Shown one piece after another: positions 44,895-50,579 of a DNA stretch of 50,579 nucleotides (its first letter is position 1; the number at the start of each line of letters is the position of its first letter). A program made the translations under genes and the position numbers. Source of the stretch: Patescibacteria group bacterium (GTDB lineage: Bacteria > Patescibacteriota > Patescibacteriia > UBA9570); NCBI GenBank assembly GCA_024277435.1, contig JAJRVJ010000007.1, forward strand, positions 1 to 50,579. The letters are read 5' to 3'. The notes beneath the pieces were generated by a model, which was given only the letters and a program-made list of their open reading frames with translations, ran no database searches and was not told the DNA's origin.

Positions 44895-46016
44895 TTATAT
44901 CGCTTGTTCCAGAACTTTCAAGGTTGCGGTTGCGGTTGTATGCCAATTATACCGTGAAACAGTAGTATCTGCAGCCTTCTGTAGATGTGCTATTAACACC
45001 GCATCATTCGTTACAGCATCAAATGCGGTAATCATATCTTCAATAGAATACGGATCTATATAATATGCGGCGTTACCTAATACTTCTGGAAGTGCGCCCG
45101 CTCGGCTAGCTATCACAGGTAATCCAGACCGTAACGCCTCTAATGGGGGGAAGCCAAATCCTTCGTAAATGCTTGGATAAATAAATGCCGTTGCTCTCTC
45201 TAGCAATACAGCTTTTTGTTCTTCGGTAATGTATCCTACATACGTAATGCGCGGATGATTTTGCATTACTGATATTGTGCGTTGGGATTTCCAGCCTGGT
45301 GATCCGGCCACAACAAGATGAAGGGCACTAGATGGATTGCGGTCAGTATATTTCAAGAATGCCTGTACCAGCGCTTCAATATTTTTCCGCGGCTCAACTG
45401 TAGAGAGCGCTAATATATACTGCTCTGGTAAGTTTAATAAATCTTGTGGCTGTACTGAACGCTGTGGCGTGATGGGTACTGCTGAATGAATTGTGGTAAT
45501 TTTTTCTGCACACTCAGGATGTATGCGAATAATATCTGCTTTTGTAGTTTCGGAAACGGCAATAATATGTTGAGCGCGTTTCATTACATTACTAGGCCGC
45601 ACAACCGTATGCCATACCTTGCGACGAGATGATAAAAATTGTGGATACATAGCAAAGCTCATATCATCCACGGTAAGCACTAATGGTACAACTGTACTTA
45701 CTGGCATGACATGAATATTAGGAGCAAATAATACATCGATATTCTTTACTATGGAATCAATCTGAGGATGTCCTGTAAGTAGTGCACTAGCATGAAATAA
45801 CTTATTAGGCCAACCATGATGCACATGCGCTACATTATCATGCGTTAACAGATCCGCAATAAACGCATTAGACGGATTATGAAAGCCGCTCGTAAATATT
45901 GTATATGTATGCTCATTATGTAATTGAAACAACTCACGTAATAATGAATACGTGTATACACTTACCCCTGAAGGATGAGCTTCTGTGAGTGAACGAGCAT
46001 CGATCCCGATATGCAT
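44895..46016 (-). CDS. Glycosyltransferase family 4
   Basis: 373 aa from MHIGIDARSLTE at 46016; the frame is open to 46097, but that start would lie inside the Wzz-like gene. GT4 features: GVSVYTYSLL loop, LALSTVEPRKNIEALVQAF, and YEGFGFPPLEALRSGLPVIAS followed by GALPEVLGNAAYYID. It is a paralogue of its downstream neighbour (shared IGIDAR start, PEVLG), which suggests an old duplication. It probably adds a sugar of the repeating unit at the inner membrane face. Confidence 0.9.
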   Translation of the reverse strand: MHIGIDARSLTEAHPSGVSVYTYSLLRELFQLHNEHTYTIFTSGFHNPSNAFIADLLTHDNVAHVHHGWPNKLFHASALLTGHPQIDSIVKNIDVLFAPNIHVMPVSTVVPLVLTVDDMSFAMYPQFLSSRRKVWHTVVRPSNVMKRAQHIIAVSETTKADIIRIHPECAEKITTIHSAVPITPQRSVQPQDLLNLPEQYILALSTVEPRKNIEALVQAFLKYTDRNPSSALHLVVAGSPGWKSQRTISVMQNHPRITYVGYITEEQKAVLLERATAFIYPSIYEGFGFPPLEALRSGLPVIASRAGALPEVLGNAAYYIDPYSIEDMITAFDAVTNDAVLIAHLQKAADTTVSRYNWHTTATATLKVLEQAI

Positions 46017-46026
46017 GGGTACGCTA

Positions 46027-46647
46027 TTACTCTGATTTAAAGTAGTGTCGTAGGTATACAAGAACAACAGCAAGTAGCCAACCAGCCAATAAGGCACTTC
46101 CAGCTACAAGCCATGGATTAGTTTCTTCCAATACGATTACCGGCTCATTTATGCGTAAATGAAATTGTGAATCTCCATTAATACCTACTTGTGATGTAGA
46201 TGCACGTTCATCTAATATTACCGACATTGCTTCAGAAATAGCTTCCGCCTCTTCACGAGTATATCGAGTGAACGTTACAGTGATGTGTTGAGCTGAATCC
46301 TGATCGGTACGAAACTGGCTTGTGAATCTATTAATACTTTTAATTTCATAGCTAATGCCAGCCTCCTGAAGAATATCTTCAATCACAGCTGGGCTACGTA
46401 ATAAACTCATAATATGTTGAGAAAAAATCTCCGAGCCCTTCAAATCATAATAAGAACCGTATTGATAATCTTGCGTAACGTTACGATTTATAAGCTCTAC
46501 CTCATATGTAACTACCGATTTATATACTGCCGGCCGTTGTGAAGCTATAACATAGGCAATAACAGCTACTGCTACACCAAAGAGAATAATAAATGGTAAA
46601 GCGCGTTTTAAATTAATTGCGTGATGTTTTAATTCCATAGGGGTCAT
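46027..46647 (-). CDS. Wzz-like chain-length determinant protein
   Basis: 206 aa. Two membrane helices, at about residues 16-35 and 178-198, flank an external alpha/beta domain. A proline-containing INEPVIVLEETNP motif before helix 2 is typical of polysaccharide co-polymerases. There is no cytoplasmic tyrosine kinase domain. Such proteins set chain length of surface polysaccharides. It starts at an ATGA overlap with the upstream GT4 gene. It is shorter than typical Wzz proteins. Confidence 0.8.
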   Translation of the reverse strand: MTPMELKHHAINLKRALPFIILFGVAVAVIAYVIASQRPAVYKSVVTYEVELINRNVTQDYQYGSYYDLKGSEIFSQHIMSLLRSPAVIEDILQEAGISYEIKSINRFTSQFRTDQDSAQHITVTFTRYTREEAEAISEAMSVILDERASTSQVGINGDSQFHLRINEPVIVLEETNPWLVAGSALLAGWLLAVVLVYLRHYFKSE

Positions 46648-47738
46648 GATACCATATTTTTATAAGCTCGTTCAACGTATTCCTTCATAGTTACTTTAAA
46701 TTTGGCTAATGAGAACTCCTCTGCTCTCGCCCGGATGCGCTCTGGCGAATATTTCGTATGGTCAAAACGCACGATTGTATCAGCTAAATCCTCCCAATTT
46801 TGATGATCGAAAAACTCTCCGGTTTCTCCTTCAATAAGTATTTCTTCAGCTCCACCTGCTCGATAGGCTATCACTGGCCGTCCACTCGCCATTGCCTCTA
46901 CCATAGTGATGCCAAAATCCTCTACTTGTGGATTGATAAATGCCACTGCGCCAGAATACAGATTACCTAATTCTTCTTGGCTTACTCGACCCACAAATTC
47001 AACTGTATCACCAGAAATTTTTTTCAAATTCTCTAATTCAGGACCATCGCCATAAATTTTTAACTTGCGGCCTAAATTATTAAATGCCTCGATAATAATA
47101 TCGAATCGTTTATATGGCACTAGGCGACCACCGGCTAAATAATAATCCTGCAGCTCTCCTACGTTGTAATTTTCAATATGTACCGGCGGATAAATAATAT
47201 CACTTGTTTTAGTGTAGTATTTAGAAATTCTACCCTGCACTAATTTTGAATTCGCAATGTACTGATCTACACGATCAGCCGCCACTCGATCCCATATCCG
47301 TACATAGGTAAGAAAGAACGGTAAGATGCGCTTTAAAAAGCGTGAAGCTTCCAATTCTTTTACATAGGTATGCGTATCACTCCATAGATAACGGGTTGGC
47401 GTATGGCAATAACAAATATGTAACGTTTCAGGACGAGTAATTACTCCCTTTGCATACGAGGCGGTACTTGATAATACAACATCGTAATCCATTAAATCGT
47501 AACTTTCTACGGCTGAAGGCATCATAGGAAAATACCACTGGTATCGCTTTACACCCATTGGCCAACGCTGTAGAAATGATGTGCGAATATCCTTATCGTT
47601 AAATGATGGATGAGCATTTTTAGGATCATGCACCAATACATAGGTTGGAGCATCCGGCCAAATTTCTTGAAAGGCTTGTAATACTTTTTCGGCGCCACCA
47701 TCTTGCGCAAGATGATCGTGAACCAAGGCAATCTTCAT
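46644..47738 (-). CDS. Glycosyltransferase family 4 (WbaZ-like)
   Basis: 364 aa. The start MKIALVHDHLAQDGGAEKVL and the ICYCHTPTRYLWSD segment are typical of a mannosyl/rhamnosyl-type GT4 group. A later VEDFGITMVEAMASGRPVIAY carries the E-x7-E donor site. It is the second enzyme of the cluster, directly after the priming transferase with an ATGA overlap. It probably adds the second sugar to the lipid carrier. TGA is a functional stop here, because the next gene starts within it. Confidence 0.9.
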   Translation of the reverse strand: MKIALVHDHLAQDGGAEKVLQAFQEIWPDAPTYVLVHDPKNAHPSFNDKDIRTSFLQRWPMGVKRYQWYFPMMPSAVESYDLMDYDVVLSSTASYAKGVITRPETLHICYCHTPTRYLWSDTHTYVKELEASRFLKRILPFFLTYVRIWDRVAADRVDQYIANSKLVQGRISKYYTKTSDIIYPPVHIENYNVGELQDYYLAGGRLVPYKRFDIIIEAFNNLGRKLKIYGDGPELENLKKISGDTVEFVGRVSQEELGNLYSGAVAFINPQVEDFGITMVEAMASGRPVIAYRAGGAEEILIEGETGEFFDHQNWEDLADTIVRFDHTKYSPERIRARAEEFSLAKFKVTMKEYVERAYKNMVS

Positions 47739-49162
47739 ACAGCTTTGCGTTTATTAAACAATGTAAGAGGAGTTTTAAATAGTATATAGAAATCTAATAG
47801 TAAACTCCAGTTTTCAATATAGTACATATCTAAACGTACTTCTTCATCAAATTCTAAATCGGAGCGACCAGAAATTTGTGATAAACCAGTGATACCCGGC
47901 TTAATATTTAGTACCGCGCGTTGATGTTCTTGATAATTATTTACTTCACGTGGCTGATGAGGACGCGGCCCAACTAAACTAATATCCCCTTTCAGTACAT
48001 TAAAAAATTGTGGGAACTCATCAAGTGAAAATTTGCGAATAACCCTCCCTACTCGCGTAACTCGCGGATCATCTTTAATTTTATATACAGGCCCTTCCTT
48101 AATACTCTGCTTTTCAATAAGCTCTTGTTCATACTGTAAGGCTTCTTCCGTATTTCCAAATTGTTCGCCAATAGAATACTCTTGTTTCATGGAGCGAAAT
48201 TTAAGCACGTTAAACTTCTCGCCTTTTTCACCAACGCGTTTGTTTTTAAAGATCACCGGTCCGGGAGATTCTAACCGCACAGCTATAGCTGTAACAATCA
48301 TAATGGGGCTAAAGGCTATAATAGCTAACAATGAGCCAATAATATCAACCGTACGCTTCAGAATGCGTCCCCACCCATACAATGCCGTACGGCGCATTTC
48401 TACAATGGGAATACCGGCAATTGGTCGTATAGTGACATTGTTAGATTGTGAATCGAATATATCAGCGGCATACTTAAAATCGATATGATGCATCTGGGCA
48501 AATTCAATGAACCGTACATGCTGAAGTCGCGTTAGTGTAGGATCGGCTGATAATATTTCGTTGATCTGCTTAAGCTGCACTACCTTAGGTAATTTCTTAA
48601 ACAAGCTGTCATCTACAGTAGTTACGCGCTCTACGATACGCATGCCAAATTCTGGATTCTCATTAATGGCTGCGGCCAACGTATTGGCAGTACGATTTTT
48701 ACCAATAAGTAACACCCGATGAATACCAATCCCCTTCTTAAATAATGCTCGCTCTATTTTTAAAACAATAAAACGCATCGTAGCAACAAGCACAATACTA
48801 ATCACCCAAGCGATAAGAATAATAAAGCGCGATGAAAATAATTCGCGCTCGAAAAAGAACAGGATAATGATAATCATTACACCTGTTGAGCACGCTACTA
48901 AAATTTTACGCAATTCATCAAGAACGCGGCGAGTACCCGTAATGCTATATAAACCGGTCCAAGCAAAAATCGCCAACATCAGAAACGATGAAATGGCGAC
49001 TACTTTGATATATTCACTAAACGGCAATTCATAAATAACTGCCCGAAAACCAACAACAGCTTCATCGAATCGAATCAGATATGCCAACCATGCAGCAGCC
49101 ACCAGCATTAGGTAGTCCAACGGAACAAGTATGGCTCGAAATATTAATTCAACTCTATTCAT
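47735..49162 (-). CDS. Undecaprenyl-phosphate sugar phosphotransferase (WbaP/WcaJ type)
   Basis: 475 aa. Four to five N-terminal membrane helices, a Rossmann-like CoA-binding-type middle domain (HRVLLIGKNRTANTLA) and a C-terminal bacterial sugar transferase domain with FKNKRVGEKGEKFNVLKFRSM, RKFSLDEFPQFFNVLKGD, LVGPRPHQP and IKPGITGLSQISGR. It moves a sugar-1-phosphate to undecaprenyl phosphate and so starts the repeating unit. First gene of the cluster, only 27 bases after rnpB, so part of its expression could come through that RNA gene. It ends in an ATGA overlap with the next gene. Confidence 0.93.
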   Translation of the reverse strand: MNRVELIFRAILVPLDYLMLVAAAWLAYLIRFDEAVVGFRAVIYELPFSEYIKVVAISSFLMLAIFAWTGLYSITGTRRVLDELRKILVACSTGVMIIIILFFFERELFSSRFIILIAWVISIVLVATMRFIVLKIERALFKKGIGIHRVLLIGKNRTANTLAAAINENPEFGMRIVERVTTVDDSLFKKLPKVVQLKQINEILSADPTLTRLQHVRFIEFAQMHHIDFKYAADIFDSQSNNVTIRPIAGIPIVEMRRTALYGWGRILKRTVDIIGSLLAIIAFSPIMIVTAIAVRLESPGPVIFKNKRVGEKGEKFNVLKFRSMKQEYSIGEQFGNTEEALQYEQELIEKQSIKEGPVYKIKDDPRVTRVGRVIRKFSLDEFPQFFNVLKGDISLVGPRPHQPREVNNYQEHQRAVLNIKPGITGLSQISGRSDLEFDEEVRLDMYYIENWSLLLDFYILFKTPLTLFNKRKAV

Positions 49163-49189
49163 ATAATATTGCTACCCCCTAAGGGGACT

Positions 49190-49567
49190 CTAAGTAAGCC
49201 GTAAGCCGAATTCTGTATCGTGTAAACACGATGACAACTATCTATCTTGTCGTACAATTACTTGCACGATCATGCGAACTACCAGTTCTATTCAAGCATA
49301 TGCTTATTGATTAGAACTATTTGCTCTTGCACTCAAGTAAGGATTTAGCCGTTTCACCTCTCACGTTTCCGTGTAAGTTCATCCCGCCTAATGAATTAGA
49401 CTGGATGCCCATTGTCTTTCGTTAATGGGCGTCACTGCTCGCACCTCGCGCCTCACGGCGGACGGGGGTTACCCGCTACCAATTTCTATGCACCAAAAGC
49501 ACATAGGAGTGTTCGGACTTTCCTCCCCTATAAGTGAATATAGGGGCAGTTGCCTCACTTACTTAGG
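49190..49567 (-). ncRNA. rnpB: RNase P RNA, bacterial type
   Basis: On the minus strand the conserved GAGGAAAGTCCGAACACTCC (about 49508-49528) lies near the 5' end, and ACAGAATTCGGCTTACGGC near the 3' end, both hallmarks of the catalytic core. The ends pair: CTAAGTAAG (49558-49566) with CTTACTTAG (49190-49198) gives helix P1. A stem with CCCCTAT/ATAGGGG follows in the 5' part. Length about 378 bases. It matures tRNA 5' ends. Own promoter upstream. Confidence 0.93.
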
Positions 49568-49574
49568 GCCACAC

Positions 49575-49604
49575 TATACTGCCAGATTTACAGCGTACTG
49601 TCAA
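49575..49604 (-). promoter_or_regulatory. Promoter of rnpB
   Basis: TTGACA (49599-49604) and AGTATA (49575-49580) are 18 bases apart, and TATAGT overlaps the latter. The RNA 5' end predicted from P1 is about 8 bases downstream. Confidence 0.7.
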
Positions 49605-49633
49605 CCAATTTGGCTAATCCTAGAGCTGTTTTT

Positions 49634-49816
49634 TTAGTTATACACTAATCCCTTATATTCATGCACATAATGACTGTATAGACTGTATGTCCACCTATTT
49701 TTATTAATGAAGTATTTATAGATATGCACTGTTATAGCCTGTGAGACAAAAAGAAATAAGAGGATAATTACCATACGTACTACGCGCACTTTTTCAGAGA
49801 TTTTATCGTTATGCAC
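49634..49816 (-). CDS. Possible 60-aa membrane peptide (weak)
   Basis: A frame from GTG 49816 starts with a charged HNDKISEKVRVVR head, then a hydrophobic VIILLFLFVSQAITV helix, and ends in a Tyr/His-rich tail. TTGACA on the minus strand (49837-49842) is a possible -35, but no convincing -10 or ribosome binding site is seen. It ends 30 bases before the rnpB -35. It could be a chance frame in AT-rich DNA. Confidence 0.3.
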   Translation of the reverse strand: MHNDKISEKVRVVRMVIILLFLFVSQAITVHIYKYFINKNRWTYSLYSHYVHEYKGLVYN

Positions 49817-49859
49817 TACTAGCCACTAAGCATGATTGTCAAATAGCGAGATAATTACT

Positions 49860-50130
49860 ACGTTCTTTTCAGCCACCAGGAATCAACGAGGGTCACGCTC
49901 GTCTAGGGCCTTATCTTGATTCCTGCTTGCTGGGGAGAATAACCACCACTTTGCTATTGCGAAGTACCAGAAAAATCCTCACACTGGTACCTCGGAGTAG
50001 CTAACACACTCCATTTGTTCTTTACAATTGCATCCCTACTAATAATCAACTCCATATCTGCGTGGAGGGATACAGAAGGCCAATTATTATTCGCTTATTC
50101 TGAATCTCTCGCCGCAGGTATGGAATGGTT
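49860..50130. other. Hairpin-dense stretch without a convincing gene
   Basis: Several inverted repeats follow one another: a 9-bp outer stem (49878-49886 with 49916-49924) enclosing a CGAG/CTCG stem (49887-49890 with 49898-49901), a 7-bp stem (49964-49970 with 49984-49990), and a CTCCA/TGGAG stem near 50050-50067. It lies directly before the GC-rich reading frame and could be a structured leader or a series of joints. I match it to no RNA family. Confidence 0.4.
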
Positions 50131-50154
50131 CCAGTAAAACCTGTTGGAGAAAAC

Positions 50155-50493
50155 ATGCGAAATCTTTTCGCTCTCTTGGTCGGCATTTGCCTGGCCTTCA
50201 CCCCTGCGTCCGCGATGGCGCAGGATTCCAACAACCCCAACCCCCCGGAGACCAATGTCGAGCTGAGCGGTGACTGCGCCGATGGCGTCGACAACGACAA
50301 CGACGGCAAGGTCGACAATCTCGACCCCGGCTGCCACGATGGCGACGGGCTGGAGACCGAGAACTACGCGTCTCCGGCCGAACGTCGTGCTGCGGAGAAG
50401 GCTCTCAAGCTGGCCCGCAAGGAAGCCACGCAAGAGGGTCCGAGACCGTTTCATTTTGGGCGCGTAAAAAGTCGTTTTCTCTGCTATGATTAG
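50155..50493 (+). CDS. GC-rich secreted protein fragment with a Ca-binding-type DGxDNDxDG motif
   Basis: 112 codons. A signal peptide (MRNLFALLVGICLAFTPAS, cleaved after AMA) leads to a Pro/Asn-rich stretch, then CADGVDNDNDGKVDNLDPGC, a thrombospondin type 3-like or dockerin-like calcium loop. A charged helix follows. GGAG lies 6 bases before the ATG at 50155; an in-frame ATG at 50125 is less likely. GC content is far above that of the window. The last 15 codons fall in the terminal repeat (from 50441), so the natural C terminus is lost. It is probably a foreign gene joined to the repeat, like the island at 21763-23045. Confidence 0.55.
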   Translation: MRNLFALLVGICLAFTPASAMAQDSNNPNPPETNVELSGDCADGVDNDNDGKVDNLDPGCHDGDGLETENYASPAERRAAEKALKLARKEATQEGPRPFHFGRVKSRFLCYD

Positions 50494-50579
50494 CTTCAAA
50501 TACATTGTTTAACCTGTTAAGAAGCTAATTATGATAAAAAAAACGAAACAATCCTTATTGTCCAAAGTGCGCTAATCCA
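50441..50579. repeat. Right copy of 139-bp terminal inverted repeat
   Basis: Reverse complement of 2-140, with no mismatch seen by eye. It begins within the GC-rich secreted-protein frame and runs to the last base. Because it is inverted, it does not show that the molecule is circular. Confidence 0.9.

Noticed and set aside
1-50579. Circular molecule with overlapping ends
   Set aside because: The end repeat is inverted, not direct, so the ends cannot be joined head to tail by it.
1-50579. CRISPR array, IS element, prophage or toxin-antitoxin pair
   Set aside because: I saw no spaced direct repeats, transposase, integrase, phage structural gene or paired small toxin genes on either strand.

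Overview
The window looks like one chromosomal contig of a Patescibacteria (CPR) bacterium, AT-rich at roughly 40% GC by eye. The evidence is the repertoire: tandem Cys/Tyr-rich multi-zinc-ribbon proteins, FG-GAP proteins fused to L,D-transpeptidase domains, a DUF4012 protein, a sigma region 4 protein with HARE-like HTH domains, a VirD4-like ATPase, a SecD carrying a parvulin-like insert, and a MurG with Ser in place of the usual glycine-loop His. I cannot place it below phylum. Almost every gene is on the minus strand, so transcription runs from high to low coordinates.

Layout, low to high coordinate. 1-213: a terminal repeat and a terminator. 214-9753: five tandem zinc-ribbon paralogues (A-E) with a TrmB-like regulator and a 35-aa membrane peptide between them; B has an in-frame TGA and D a one-base frameshift. 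9822-9940: divergent control region, then signal peptidase I on the plus strand. 10435-16908: HExxH metalloprotein, lipoprotein, VirD4-like ATPase, membrane partner, sigma4/HARE regulator. 17048-24596: SecF, SecD, a membrane protein and two L,D-transpeptidases, split by a GC-rich island (about 21763-23045) of foreign character. 24749-33943: a 43-aa membrane peptide, SecA, HPF, MurB, MurC, FolC-like ligase, MurG, FtsW. 33965-40876: FG-GAP surface protein, LepA (in-frame TGA), GT-C glycosyltransferase, MurJ. 40878-49162: DUF4012 protein and an exopolysaccharide cluster (three GT4 enzymes, Wzz-like protein, priming sugar transferase). 49190-49567: RNase P RNA. 49634-50579: a hairpin-dense stretch, a second GC-rich fragment and the inverted copy of the first 139 bases.

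The genes fit one theme, building and modifying the cell envelope: Sec export, signal-peptide cleavage, lipid II assembly and flipping, peptidoglycan cross-linking, surface polysaccharide and surface display proteins.

Most notable: (1) the zinc-ribbon array and its regulator share an upstream element; (2) several start codons lie only 6-10 bases after a -10 hexamer, which implies leaderless or near-leaderless mRNAs; (3) UGA interrupts two otherwise intact genes, including the core gene lepA, although UGA is a normal stop in neighbouring genes; (4) SecD carries a parvulin-like domain in circularly permuted order; (5) signal peptidase I lacks the catalytic lysine; (6) two GC-rich islands and 139-bp terminal inverted repeats point to recent transfer or, more likely, amplification or assembly chimerism.
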